A stretch of 64,000 nucleotides of DNA. It comes from Pinus tabuliformis (taxonomy: Eukaryota > Streptophyta > Pinopsida > Pinales > Pinaceae). Shown piece after piece: positions 47,908-60,581 of the stretch (its first letter is position 1; every line of letters starts with the position of its first letter). A program made the position numbers and the translations under genes. The stretch covers positions 603,558,505-603,622,504 of the forward strand of contig CM062815.1 in the NCBI GenBank assembly GCA_031772625.1. Reading direction: 5' to 3'. The notes below the pieces were generated by a model, which saw only the letters and a list, made by a program, of their open reading frames with translations, did no database searches and had not been told where the DNA came from.

Positions 47908-48360
47908 CCCTTGTGAAGGATCTCGTAATTATGACATTAATGGACAAAAGGTCAAGAGAGTAAGAATTTGTGTTAAAATCATTGAAATAGTTGATGTAAT
48001 TGGGCACCTATATAACAAACCTTGAAGAATAGTTCATGGACTTTCATTGGTAAAGACAACATTATAAATTATATGGGATTGGAAGATCCCATGACATGAA
48101 ATTTAATTTGAATTGCAAATAATGGAAAACTGACTAGAAACACAAAGGAACCTTGCCAATATTCAAATCAAGAACCAAATTACAACCCTAAAATTAGACA
48201 AAGAAATAAATGTTGTTTATGAATAAAAAATGCTCCATGAGAGAGAATTTTATTTGTTATGGTTTGAGAACAAATCATTCTTTAATATAGTGGAAATATA
48301 ATAAACATAATAATACTAAACATAAAAATAATAATACTCATCCTCATAATTAATCTAATA

Positions 48361-48548
48361 ACTAAGTTAACTAAAAGTCAGGGATCACATGACCAATCCA
48401 CTTGTGATCAATTAATTAATGCATATAAATATACAATCACAAGGCTCATTATATTCATTAAGTTAACTAAAAGTCAAAGATCACATGACCAATCCACTTG
48501 TGATCAGTTAATCCATATAAATATACAATCACAAGGCTCATTATATTC
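48361..48548. repeat. Tandem duplication, about 95 bp unit
   Basis: Copies at 48361-48456 and 48457-48548 are nearly identical, differing by a few bases and a small indel. Each contains a short inverted pair GATCACATG / CTTGTGATC. Confidence 0.9.
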
Positions 48549-48646
48549 ATTAATTTTGGTCAATTAGTCATTATCCATTTTTTGATATGCACTTTAAAAA
48601 ATAATTTATTAATCTAATGATAAGTAACTTTGACTATCCCATAATC

Positions 48647-48853
48647 CCTCTTAGTGCAAGGTTAAATAAATTTCTTTTGACAATAGAATTAGTAGTATGA
48701 TACGGTGGTCAAAACCTGGAATTTGACATAAGAATTTTTGTTTGATGTACCTCTTAGTGCAAGGTTAAATAAATTTATTTTGACAATAGAATTAGTAGTA
48801 TGATACGGTGGTCAAAACCTTGGAATTTGACATAAGAATTTTTGTTTGATGTA
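48647..48853. repeat. Tandem duplication, about 103 bp unit
   Basis: Copies at 48647-48749 and 48750-48853 differ at only about two positions, so this is a recent duplication. Confidence 0.9.
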
Positions 48854-49560
48854 TTTTATTGTTATAATTGATTCTCCAATGTAAAAAGTTATATTTTAAA
48901 AAATATTGAAAAATGCTTCCAAATTTCCTTTCATGTCAATATTTTTTATACATGATATGCATATCTCGTTTTCAACTTTATATAATTTCTCTAATCTTTA
49001 AATAATTGTATGAGTGGTGATGCGCCTTGAAGGAATAAAGATTCTTGTATTTATGACCTAGTGACCTTTCCTTTATTTTCTAATAACAGAGTAACGGTTT
49101 CCTTAGTTGCCACTTACAAATATTTCTTGAGATAGTATTAATTGTTTAGGTGTTTCCAAAATAGTCTACCTCATAATAACATTTGATCATCACAACAAAT
49201 TGTAACCCAAATCCAAAACTCAAAAAATTGAAAGAAGAAACCAAAGTTTTGTGTTTTTTTAACATTAAGTTGGTGGCAAAAAGTATAAGTTAAAATTGAT
49301 GAGGATGCCCAACCAAAGGTTTCACTCTGTTAATCATCAATCAAGGGTGTCACTATGTTAATCACCATTTGAGATAGGCCAAATGGAGGATTGTGATGGA
49401 GCTTTATAGAAATATAGTTTCAAAAACCGCAAAGAGTTTTAAAGTTTTGCGCAAAAAATAGAGCATTGGCATTCTTTCTAGTGATGGGTTATGGATTTTA
49501 AATTCACAAAAGATATTAAGGAAAATTTCATTGGACAAAAGAGGTGCAATACGCATGTAA

Positions 49561-51130
49561 ACATGGAAATTTTAAATAAAGATGTAAACCTGAAATTTTA
49601 AATTTAAATAATTATGTATAAATATAATTATGTATAAATATATTTAGTATTATTGTATAAATTAGTTTAAATCTATATTTTTTTATTTCTTTTTTAATAA
49701 AAACTTGGTTTTATGAATGTAAAAAAGTTACATTGATATGAATTTTGAGGCTTTGTAAAATTAGACATTGTTATAAGCTAGAGGTTATGAATCAAGGAAA
49801 GTGATAGAAGTAGGCCGAGGTCTTTGTTATAAAAGAGAAAACATAGGTCATTATGTTGACTACAAAATAACATTATAGATAGTACCAGGAACGAGATAAG
49901 AAAAGGAATTGAAAGCAAAAAAGCAGATAGAGGCATGAGCATAGGAGCAACGTGGTTGTGAGGAGAGCTACCATGGAAATCGATCATTGCCCAATTAGCA
50001 TTCAGGAGGGTCTTCCTCGACCACGAGGCAAGACCTGTAGTATTCAGTGTCAACGGGAAGGGGGTGCACTATTGGAGTCGACTAGCTAGAAGATGTTGGA
50101 TACGTTGATTGTTGTTGGAGAGACAAGACCAGTTAATTGTTGAGGTGGCCACTTCAACTACTAGAGGGACCCATTCCAACATGAGCTTCCTTAGAATCAT
50201 TGCAGGTTTGGCAATGCTTTGGTGAGGGGCTACGATGCTTGGTGAGTGGTGTGTCTGCCTGTGCTGGAGAGAGAGAGGGAGTTTGCAATTGTGTCCTTGA
50301 GGGCAACACAAATCCTTGTAGTTTCATACCTAGAAGACCCCAATGTGTTGGCAGGCTGCCTTGGCATGGTGTAGATGGAAATCCATGTTCAAGACGTTTC
50401 CTTCCAATAGAATGTCCACACTCTCCTAGTCTCTAAAGGGACAACTGAGGAGGTTTCTCAGCGCTCAAAGATGGTTGCCTATCACCCTGAATTCCTAGGC
50501 CTCCACCTCTGCAACCATGTGACGAAAATGATGGGGGATGTTGCAATCAAAGTGATCATCTCCCTGCCCATGCCAAGGTGGGAGAGGAGGTGTTCCTCTA
50601 CGATGACCTCCTCTATGTGGGCGACCCCTCTCACACATCATGACCTCTCTTGAGCTTGTCTGCAAACTTCTCACTTTATTTACTACTATGGAGCTTAACT
50701 CCCAACACCCTGCTCGAATTTCAAACTCCCACCTGCTTTAAAATGCCACTGCTAACTGTTGCGAGGGTGCATTGCATATGGATCAAGGGTCACTCGATAT
50801 AAATTGGAGGTCCTCTTGCTAGGCGACAAGATGGGCCTATCAACTAGCTATTCTCTATAAATGTCGAGAGAGGGTGGGGTTTCCATGACCTCCATTTTTC
50901 AATCCCAAAGTGCACTTGAAGGAAATCCCATGATGCCGCCAAAGTCCTTATTTGTTTGAACTGGGGGGAATTCGTAAGATTAGTTAATGTGTATGATATG
51001 TCATCCAACACTCATATTCGGGGAAATTAGTTTAAATAATTATGCATAAATAAATTTAGTATTATAATATAAATTAGTTTATTTATGGAATACATTTTAA
51101 ACTTGTAAACATGAAATTTTAAACTACCTC
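49561..51130. other. GC-richer segment between AT-rich direct repeats; unrecognised
   Basis: A stretch at about 49800-50950 is clearly GC-richer than its surroundings and has several short frames on both strands, none recognised. AT-rich phrases built on 'taaataattatg.ataaata.atttagtatta' flank it at about 49600-49675 and 51030-51085, in direct orientation, and 'tgtaaacatg.aaattttaaa' also occurs on both sides. It may be a decayed element bounded by repeats; no family could be named. Confidence 0.35.
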
Positions 51131-52062
51131 ACTAAAATGGAGCATTTCCATTTTGTAGATTGAGTGCCTTCCTTAATTGCCCCTTTCCCACTCTAAGGAG
51201 CATGAAGACCTATCCCTTGAGAAGAAATATGAAGGATGAAATCTAAGAAAGTAAGGGCACTTGATGCAAAAATGATCCACCGCGACGAGGGGAGGGTAGC
51301 TTCTATGCTATGTCGATGTAGACCAGGGATGGAATTTGATGAGAAAATTGTTCATTAGGGAATGATTTTCTTGTCAAATACAACCAAATTTGTTTTCTTG
51401 ACTATCAACATCTTTTGTTAACATAATTAGAAAAAGTACTAGAATTGTGTAACCCCCTCAGATATGACGAGTGATTGAAATTTGAAATTCCTATCATGAT
51501 AAAGACTCTAACCTGTATAACAACGATAAAAAAATGATCTATAATTAATAAATTTATAAAATTTAATAATAAAATATTATGATTTTAAAGTTTCGTAATC
51601 TTATAAAATTTGAAATTATAAAAATACATAATTGGTACACTCCGATTGTTGAAACGACTTTATTATACCATTTTAAAAATCAAAATTTAAAAATTTAAAG
51701 TTTTTTAAAATCCTATTTAATTTATCAAAACATTCAAAAATTTAAAAATATTAGTACTCAAATGTTCTATTTCTTTATCATAAATGATCATTTTAAGACA
51801 AACGATTTATAAAACATTACTTACATCGAGAAGGACTTTAGATGTAGATTTGAAGTTGATGTGATATTGTTTACCACCATTTACAGCTACAATCTAAAAT
51901 TGATGTCAGCTGAATATTTTCCTTAAAAATAAGGTTTTCACCGTTTCCGACTTCTAGTGAAAATTGATGTGAGAGGAATCTTCTAGTGATTTGACGTGAT
52001 TGGTTTCGTCTTCGTTCAGATGTCACCGTATGATGTGATTGGATGGTGATTGGATGGCTGCT
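51131..52062. other. AT-rich intergenic DNA
   Basis: Nothing recognised. 51500-51800 is very AT-rich. Confidence 0.4.
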
Positions 52063-52526
52063 TCATTGGGATAGAAATTCTTATTTATAATTTTGTAGAA
52101 AAGTAAATGCACTCTGACATGTGAGGTAAATAGTGTTCCTTCTCTCTCCACTTTGTTATCTTGATTCACGTGCTGTCACTCAAAAAAGCCGTAGTCTTTA
52201 ACGCGACTTTTTGAAAGCCTTTCCGGGATTTTTTCCGGTGAAAATCCGGCAGTGATTTATGGAAATCCAAGTTTGATAACTAATTTCTGCACAATGAAAC
52301 TGTCCCATGGGTTTTTCAGGGTGCTGAATCCGAATATGCAGTTAAAAAACCATTTTAACTGCAAAAAATCATGATTTCAGCTCAATTTCTTCCGCCGGAT
52401 TCCGTCACCGGAATCTCAAAAAGTCGCATTATAGACAACTCCCTCAAAAAATGAGTGCTATTTACTTAGCATGTCAGAGCGCATTTACTTTTCTATAAAG
52501 TTGGAAATAGGAGTTTCCCAATTGGA
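52063..52526. mobile_element. Foldback element with long inverted arms (MITE-like)
   Basis: The outer ends read '(t)cattggga.agaa.ttcttattt' on the left and its inverse 'aaatagga.gtttcccaattgg' on the right. Inside, 'gtagaaaagtaaatgc.ctctgacatg' (52094) is inverted at 'catgtcagagcgcatttacttttcta' (52470), and 'gcgactttttga' (52202) is inverted at 'tcaaaaagtcgc' (52418). The arms together are about 150-190 bp, enclosing a short centre with CCGG-containing repeats. No transposase is present. Target duplication is unclear and superfamily is unknown. Confidence 0.65.
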
Positions 52527-53285
52527 CACGAACAGCACAGTACAATTCGAATTTCAAAAGCTAAGGAACGACAGCGCCCGCAAATTTTGACCCTGACGCC
52601 GGTCAAGTTCCATCTTGGCTGGATGGAATTTGGCAGGCACATTGCGCGTCACAGGTTGATTTGCTCGTCAAGTTAAAAAAAAATTCCAACATTTCGTGTT
52701 AAAATGGTAGAAACTGGCATTAGAGTGAGAAAATATCAAATCTAACTGCTGTTTCAGATTTGAAATTCTTATTCTGTTTAGTACATTCTCTGAATGTCAC
52801 CAATTAGACATGGAATTTCAAATTTGTGCTCCTTGTTTGTAATTTTTTTTTTTCCTATCCAAATTTCAGGTAATAACATGCTTGTGATTAAATGAAAAAT
52901 ATTCATTTTGATTAGAGATTTATTAAAGCTTTATCATCTTAAAAATTTCCAAGTCCTGGCTTTGCAACAGCACTAAAAACGTTTGGTAAGAATGGAACAT
53001 CAAAAGCAAATTAAATATAGTTCAAGATTTGCCTGGATGGGCAAAGCTTGGTAACAGAGGCTGCAAAGAAGATATTAGGCCATCTCTGCAGAACTACTTC
53101 TTATAATAACAAAATACAATGCTGAGCTCCATTGTGGATAGAAAACTTGTTTGGCTTGTTTTTTGATTGGACATGCAGTTGGATGTTCAATAAACCATTA
53201 ACAAATGGAAGATCCTGCTTCTTTGAAAATTTAACTCTCCTTGCATATAAAGATGCAGATCCAACTCAAGCTCAATGCAAAGCCC

Positions 53286-53373
53286 ATTAAAAAGAGGTCC
53301 CACAAAAATCAAGGTCAAAACTATTTTCTATTAAAAAGAGGTCCCACAAAAATCAAGGTCAAAACTATTTTCT
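53286..53373. repeat. Exact 44 bp tandem duplication
   Basis: The copies 53286-53329 and 53330-53373 appear identical. The unit is not a multiple of three, so it shifts frame within the small reading frame it lies in. Confidence 0.9.
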
Positions 53374-53913
53374 ATGCCAAGGTTCATGGAGTATCACTGG
53401 TGGCCAATTGGATTGATGGAAAGTCTGCACCTTTCAACAAAAAGATTTTTAAAGTGATTTCTCAACTACTTCCATACCTTTCTTTCCCTCATTCTGTCTC
53501 TTGTCTATTGAGTCCTTTTACATAGCATAGCTCAGCTACTAATGTAAAGATAAATACCGATTAAGTCATAGGAATAATAGCGTAGAGTCGTGGACATGCC
53601 AGACTCAGAAAAGGGACTGGGAAAGGTTCAATTGGTTAGGACAGTTTATCTTAAATTACTTATACATCACAATTAATTTTAATTTCTGCAATTCAAATTT
53701 ACCGTTTACCCATCATGATTGACGTTTTAAAATGTTTATTCAACGTAAAATAGATTTAAAATAACCCACCCAAAAAAAAGCGTTGTGTACCATCAAATTC
53801 CAAGCTTCCAATAATTCTAAAATATATTGGATAAGGGCGTTTTGATTTCATACAGTTTGAGTGAAGAGTGTGTTTCTTTCTAAAAAGATATAAGTTCAAA
53901 ATCAGAGGGATAA

Positions 53914-54190
53914 AGTATGTATGACTTTATAGATTTAGCATTCAAATTACTGCGGAGAAGTGGGTCCCTTGTCCCACAAATAAGAGTTTTCCTACACCAA
54001 TTTGGTGTTTGGGTTGGCTGTGACCTTGAAATTAGATAATAAAACCAAAAGAGTAGAGTATGTATGACTTTGTAGACTTAGCAGTCAAATCACTATCCAG
54101 AAATAAGTCTCTTATCCCACAAATAAAAGATCTAATACACTAATTTAATCATTAGCTTGGTGTCACCTTAAAATTATATAATAATAATAA
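53914..54190. repeat. Tandem duplication, 143 bp period
   Basis: Copies start at 53914 and 54057 with 'agtatgtatgacttt.tagattagca', share 'cttatcccacaaataa.ag', and are about 75-80% alike by eye. The second ends in an ATA microsatellite (54178-54195). Confidence 0.7.
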
Positions 54191-54481
54191 TAATTATATG
54201 TAGACTTGTCCATTATAATGGCATCTGGCACAGTCAAGGCAGTATCGATCGCAGTCAAGAGTGTCTGTCATCTGGTCTTGTTTTTGGCTTGATAGGGCTT
54301 TAAAGAAAAGACGAACCGTTTTCTGTGATGGAGGATTGAATGGTACTCGACGTCGCGTTCAGAATTGGTTTGTGAAATCGGCAAGCAGAGATCAGATCCA
54401 AAGAAAGCCCATGCATTAAAATTCAATATCTATGCTTTCTTTACAGTGAATGAATTAGCTCGGGCGAAATATGAATGGGTG

Positions 54482-54710
54482 ATGCTCCCAGGGCGCGGCC
54501 GCCTCCTCTTCAGCTATCTTCTGATAGCACTTTTTGCTGCACAAACCGAGGACGAGGATCATGGACAATAACGCTTTCGCCTTCAAGGGATTCAATGGAA
54601 GCCACTCAATCTTGGAGGCGGACACTTCAATCATCAGCCCCATATCTGTGATCACCCCCACAGATCACCCCCAATTAATAGGCTCCACCGGGAATGCTGA
54701 AAATTTATAA
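54482..54710 (+). pseudogene. L-type lectin receptor kinase, N-terminal fragment (likely pseudogene)
   Basis: A signal-peptide-like start (MLPGRGRLLFSYLLIALFAAQ, from the ATG at 54482; this is one of the few host-like coding stretches here) is followed by a legume-lectin-like start 'NAFAFKGFNGSHSILEADTS', then 'PTDHPQLIG'. Plant L-type lectin receptor kinases begin just so: secretion signal, then F.F.GFN.S.L...G.A.I. The signal part and the lectin part are in different frames (the first closes at 54571, the second is open from 54561), so there is a one-base shift near their junction. Only about 45 residues of the roughly 250-residue lectin domain remain; no kinase follows. GC is locally higher than the flanks. 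An alternative is a short gene using the ATG at 54561. Confidence 0.5.
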
Positions 54711-55199
54711 TTCGCTGGTGCAAACCTTGTGATTTAATATCCTGGAGATAGGAGAATATTTAGTTTTATTTCTAGATTTAGTTTTCAGGATACTTGAAAG
54801 AAAAATAGGACAAGAGTAAAGATGACTGACTTTTTTTTTTAAGTTATTGTTCCAAGGATCTTGCATTGTGTAGAGATTGTTTCGTTCGTTTGCATATAGA
54901 TTTGATTTTTTGGCATTGACATTTGGTGATCATATAATTTTTTATTTTTCATATTCTTGCAATTTAGATTGGAAAAGGATGGTTCTTACTTTGCATGACT
55001 TTACACACGGGGAAGTTTGGTGGTGATGTGATGGTGTCTCGTTGGGTGGGTTGGTTGCATTTAAGAGAAGAGAGGTAAGGTGTGTGGTCTTTTTTATTTT
55101 TTTTGGAAAGTGATGATGGAGATTTTTATTAAAATAAAAGATTTTATATTGAACTTTTGTTGATAGGTTTCCTAAAAGGTTTTATCACCAAGGCCATAT
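54711..55199. other. AT-rich intergenic DNA
   Basis: Nothing recognised; T-rich runs at about 54830 and 55090-55105. Confidence 0.4.
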
Positions 55200-57430
55200 A
55201 AATCATTCTCAAGCTTCAAGATAGGAATTAGAATTTAATCAACATAAGGCATCTAAGTAAATAAGAACAACGAGAACCAATATATACGAGAACTAACATA
55301 GCCAATATTGCAAGTACGTGGTTTCAAAAACCATACAACAACAGTGTGGGCTAGCACCCCATTGAACATTCTGATGGCACATGGAGAAATGGAAGTAAGT
55401 TGTCCAAAACATGATCCTTGACCATGAAGCGTCTTATCAAAATCATGAGAGCAACACGAACCATAGCACAAACCAGTCCCTAATGGGTAAGGACAAAACC
55501 AGTGAGAGCCACACCAAAATCATGGAACTGAGCATGAACCAACCCTTGTAGAGCTAGGACCAACCATCAGAGCAACATAAACTAACCAAGAAAACACTGT
55601 GAGCCGGCCCATACAGTCAAAGAGACGTTGACAACCACCAGTAAAAGATGCAAAAGGAGCCAACTAGTTAAAACACAAGGAAATCCTGATGCCCAAGAGA
55701 AAAGAGTATTGATAACCACCGAAGGATTGTTTTCCAACACATCACTGCGTTGCTTAACCAAAACATGAAGAAACTCCTGGAAAATACCAAAACATTTCAC
55801 TAACGAGCAACAATGTTAATCAGACGAAACAACAGTAAAATTGGGAGAGATATCCACAGAGGGATGCATAGTGTCGCCCGAAGGTTCCATTGAAGGAATT
55901 GTAAAGCCACCAAGAGGGTCCAATGAATCCCCTGATGAAGAGTTAAAGACCACAAATCCTTCTACCCTTACGAGACGAGCATCTATACATCTAGATAATA
56001 GCGAATGTTCCTGAGAATTCTCTTAATGCCCTCTTGATCAACAAAGAGCTTATAGTTGTCCACTTCTTTGTCTCTTAAAACCATGCGAAACAAGTTATCC
56101 AATTGTTAGTGAATCAAAAGAGAATGGATAAAGTATACTCTCCTTTTCCTGAACCTTCCTAAATCCAGGAGCCATCGAAGTCTCTTGTCTCCATCTTCCA
56201 AGTCAAAGAAATAAGCATGCTCTCCAAACTCATGTGCTTCCATTTGGCGAATTTCATGCCGAATTTATGGAGGCACTAAGTCAAAATATGAGGCTATAGA
56301 GTCCTAGGTGAAAAGTATCTAGGGTTGCGAACAAGTATGACTAGCCCGCCCTCTTTGGCAAGTCAACCATTGATGAGGAGGCATGATAGAAAAAGCTAAA
56401 CCACCACCCCGATTAGGAGTCAGACAAGCTAAGAAAACACAAGTGGTACATGTCAAATTGGAAATGACACTATCAAAGATGACTAGTTCATCCCCCCAAC
56501 ACCCCAAGCAAAGGTTTATACCATAATTAAATTAAAGAGACTAAAATCCTCAAAGGAAAAAAAGGGCACAATCCTATTACCCTCGATGAAAATATGTTGT
56601 GGAAAAAATACCTTTGAAAACCCCAGACTCCACCCACACAGAGAAAAATCAGTAGGGAAATGAACTAATAAATGAATTGACCATGTGCTTAGATATGGAA
56701 ACGATCTGGACAAAATGACAATTAAAAAATCATCCATCCAAGTTCCGGGATGAAAAGAAAAGTTAGGCTTGTTTAAAGAAACTGAGCCTAAGATCTAGAC
56801 TGTATGAACCAGCAGTAAAAAAAATGATTTAACCCTAACACTAATACCAAACTGAAAAATTGTCAGGATACCAATAACCATAGACCAAGACAGGGCAGGG
56901 AAATGAGATACTTTCTTATTTATTAGTGTGAAGGGCCGAGCTAGAGAGAACCACCACTAGTTCAAAGACCATCCCACATTCAGAATTGTGACGGAATATC
57001 ACAAAAAAAATCAAAAAACACCAAATGTAACGTAACAATAACTTCAAAGAAATAGATCCTTGACATGTTGAAATTAGAGTAATGCAGTTACTCTCACCCA
57101 CTAAGCAAAGACCCATCACCACAAGTCCCTTAAATTGACCATCACCAACAACTCTACCATAAGACGTTGTATAACCAGCATCCTCCTTAGTAACAACTCT
57201 CTCACTAGATCTCACACTGGGCGTTAGCAGGATATCAGAGGTAGAAAGGCGAGGAGGGAATCACACCTTCATTGTGCTTCACAAACCAAATCCACCACCC
57301 TGCCTTTAAACCTTTCAAGTGTTTAAGATGATAAGACATGAGTTGGTCTAGGCATGCATAATAACCATGTTGTGCCACATTGTGTCTAGAAACAGACAAG
57401 TGGGAGTTGAGAAGCCCGTTTTGCATTTAA
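55200..57430 (-). other. Unrecognised minus-strand coding-like remains
   Basis: Several minus-strand frames of 60-99 codons follow one another (55253-55471, 55582-55800, 56319-56507, 56516-56737, 56916-57215, 57235-57426), and minus-strand residues between them look protein-like (for example 'MEAHEFGEHAYFFDLEDGD' near 56240). No family could be named and no LTR bounds it. It may be an old LINE or other repeat-derived coding region, or a host pseudogene. Confidence 0.3.
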
Positions 57431-59033
57431 TGCCTTTGAGAGTTACACCACCATTGAGGAGTGTGTCCTCCTTTATTCATTCATAGTGAGTGGGATTTAA
57501 TTACTTGGTGCTCTTATTGCGATGTTGCTACTTCATTTAGGGATACTATGTAGTATTGCGTTTGACTTTGGTTTTTGAAATATTTTCCTTTTAGACTTTT
57601 TCTATTTGCTAGAATGAAAGTTATTGTGGGTTGATTTTAATAAAAATTTTAATACATATATGAATATGCTAAATAATTTATAAAAATTAACAATGTCATT
57701 TTTGATAAAGTTGTGTTTTGACTTAGCAAATGAATGAATACAATCTTTTTGAGAGGGCCACCAAAATTATATTTAAATGCATAATATGAGATGATTATTG
57801 AAATGAATCTCTTTGAATCATAAATACTAAATAGAAACAATATAAAACATCTTTCATTTTAAGTCAACTTGACTATAAGTAATATAATAATAGTAATTCA
57901 CCATTATCTTCTTAACATAGTTTCTCTCCTTGAAAAAGCTTTGCAATTAAGGTGTTTCTTTATAATTACTCATCTTGCCGTGTAGTTTTGTTTTAAACAC
58001 TACTTGATTAGGTATCTCATAATGGCTCTATTTCAATGAAAAATAGAATGTCAATTTGTAAGTTTTTTTTGGTTTGTTTAAGAATCAATTTTCTTCTTTG
58101 TCTAAATCTAGAAGCTCAATATGTACTAGATTAATCTTTTCAAAAAGTGTTTTAAGGCATGAGATATGGAAAAACTTATGAATGCATTGAGAAGGAAAAA
58201 CTAACTCATAAGCCACATATCCATTATAACTAAGGATTTTGTAGGGTTTATAAATTTAGGAGCTCATTTTCAATTTTCCTTTTGTGTGATAGTGGATTTC
58301 TTATACGGTTGGAGTTGAATATATATCGAATCCACCACATCAAATTACTTTTTACATTGATGTTGATATATTTTTTGCTTCATATGGTATTAAGCCATTC
58401 GAGGTTTTTTTTAAAATTATTTGTAAATATTCATGAATATTCTTCATATGTGACTCTACTACATGCACTTTTGAATTGTTTTGCAAATAATGTGTGATAG
58501 TAGCAACTACATACCCATTTAAGCTTGAAATAGACATATCTTAATAATTGTATGGTAGATTATGGTATACCACCATTCTACGTGAGGATCCGTATGATCC
58601 ATTGGCATTGTTTCTTCAAAGAATAGTAATAAATATAACCCTCGAAAAATTTGTTCTCTATTTATGTTTGACCCTTTGATCATGGATGACTTGTCAAACT
58701 CGTGACTAACATTGTGCTAGTTATCTAAACTAGAAATCATTTCAAAAATTGGCATGGATCTCTATCACTTACTATTATCTTAAGAAATCAATGAAACATA
58801 TACATTTCTTTCCCAAACACTTATCCCATTTGGATTTGTAGTATATGTACTTTGAATTCCATCAAAGTGTGCACATTTTGTAACTCTATCCATGACCACA
58901 AGATGATATCCTTACCATATAATTTAGGTTATTCTAGAGTGAAATTGATCGAAATATGTTCTTATATTTTATTTGATATGTGTAGGGGTTGAAGTAATCT
59001 TGGAGTTTTGACAATTTCTCTATTTATTTGATA
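57431..59033. other. AT-rich intergenic DNA
   Basis: No gene recognised on either strand. It may include decayed internal sequence of the relics to its right. Confidence 0.35.
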
Positions 59034-59390
59034 TTTTTTAAGCCACCCATATGTCCCATCTTGGGAGACTTACGAGGCTCCTTTAATAATTCATTTGTTG
59101 GTTTCAATTGAGGGCATAAAAACATTATGTCCTTCTAACAAAAGGGTTTTCTCTTCCAAACCCAATATTCTATACAAATATTTTACTTATTTTATATACA
59201 TTGTATTATTTATCTAGTATTATTGTCTTCTTGCCATTCATAGTAAGATTTTTCCAACTACATAAAAGTGGTAGCTATAACGACATATAAAATGAATGCT
59301 TCTTTTATCCTTGACAACAAGTTTGATGCCATATTATCTTTACATTTTTGTATATTGTTTCAAAATAAAATATTTGCATGTTAGATACAT
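59034..59390. repeat. 357 bp direct repeat X, left copy
   Basis: It matches 60582-60938 at about 88-90% by eye, from 'ttttaagccacccatatgtc' to 'ttagatacat'. The two copies exactly bracket copia relic F. Confidence 0.85.
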
Positions 59391-60581
59391 GCAAATCAAC
59401 AATTACCTTTGTTCAATCCTCAAACAATCGTAGAATCCTCAATCTTATCACCAAGACCCTTCATAGTGTTTACTACTTTATCTACTCTAAGAAAAAAGTT
59501 TGTAATACTTTCATCTTCATGCATTTTAAGGGATTCATATTGCATTCTATATGAATGTAACATAACACCTTTTACATTTGTGTCACCTTTGTAGTTGTTA
59601 ACTAGCTTGTCCCGCATTACTTTCACGAACTTAGATTTTGCAATTCATCCTAGTATGGTATTAATTTTTTTGGAAATACTCTCGTATTATTTATTTCCTT
59701 CATCATCTGATGGAATGGATCTAGGATATTGATATCCTATTTCAACTGCTTCCTAAACATATTATCCAAAAGATTGCAAATAAGAACTCATTTTGACCTT
59801 CCAAGATACAAAGTTTGACCCATTAAATAGAGATGGCTTGGTAGATAAAAATCCGTCCTAGATGCTCATCTAGTTGGATCCTCCTTTTAGCAGTCAAGCT
59901 ACTTGTGAAGGACTTGGGCCCTGATACCAATTATTTGAAATACTGGGGAGGGGGGTGTCAGTATTTCATTCCCCTTCAAATTTTACTTAGTTTATGCTTT
60001 TATTTGCAAAGTTATCTGAACCATTATCTCATTAGCAGCACATTATGCTATATATCTATGCATATTCAATAACCATGAGAAGAATTCAACATAAGAGCAT
60101 ATAAACCATAAAAATACAACACATAGGGACACCAAAATTTAAGTTGGAAACCCAAAATGGGAAAAAACCACCATTGTTGTCATCTTTGTCTTCTTTCTTA
60201 TTATAAAGAAAGTATTTTATTACATATTCATAGATGAAAATTCTTACCAGTACACATGCTCCTACCTATTGGAGGCTACCACTTCCTCTAGTTTCTGTAG
60301 CTCTGATTGGGAGGAAGCTACTACTCCATCAAGTTTACTGGCTACCATCGAAAGGAATATCTTGCAATCTTCAAGACACCGACAACACCTTTCCAATCAT
60401 TAAGAAACATCCTCCATCCATGACCTAGCTAGGAAAATCAATTATGCACTCAATCATGATGACATAATGTGACATAAGTGTGACAAAACCATGATGACAT
60501 AATGCGACAAGTTGACATCTAGGAAACCAAGTCAACATCCAAGTTGACATCAAGGATAATACATTAACCATAATGCCAAAA
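59391..60581 (-). mobile_element. Ty1/copia relic F: one LTR plus gag start
   Basis: On the minus strand an LTR (59931-60581, 651 bp) is followed by a Met-type primer site (TTGGTATCAGGGC, about 59920-59932) and a gag start ('KPSLFNGSNFVSWKVKMSSY', then 'RMQYESLKMHEDESITNFFL', 'VVNTMKGLGDKIEDSTIV'). The LTR start resembles that of element E (TTGGCATTATG.TT) and it shares the 'CCCA..TTGGGTTTCCA' region, so F belongs to the same broad group. The rest of the element is missing. It is truncated and broken. Confidence 0.7.

Larger units (their letters stand above)
47908..49560. other. AT-rich intergenic DNA with two tandem duplications
   Basis: No gene is seen. Two recent-looking tandem duplications are listed separately (48361-48548 and 48647-48853). 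Confidence 0.5.
52527..54200. other. Intergenic DNA with two tandem duplications
   Basis: No gene is recognised. A 94-codon frame at 53241-53525 spans a 44 bp tandem duplication, which suggests chance or a repeat-derived frame rather than a gene. Confidence 0.45.

Noticed and set aside
53241-53525. 94-codon plus-strand frame as a small gene
   Set aside because: It spans a 44 bp tandem duplication and has no recognised domain or promoter.
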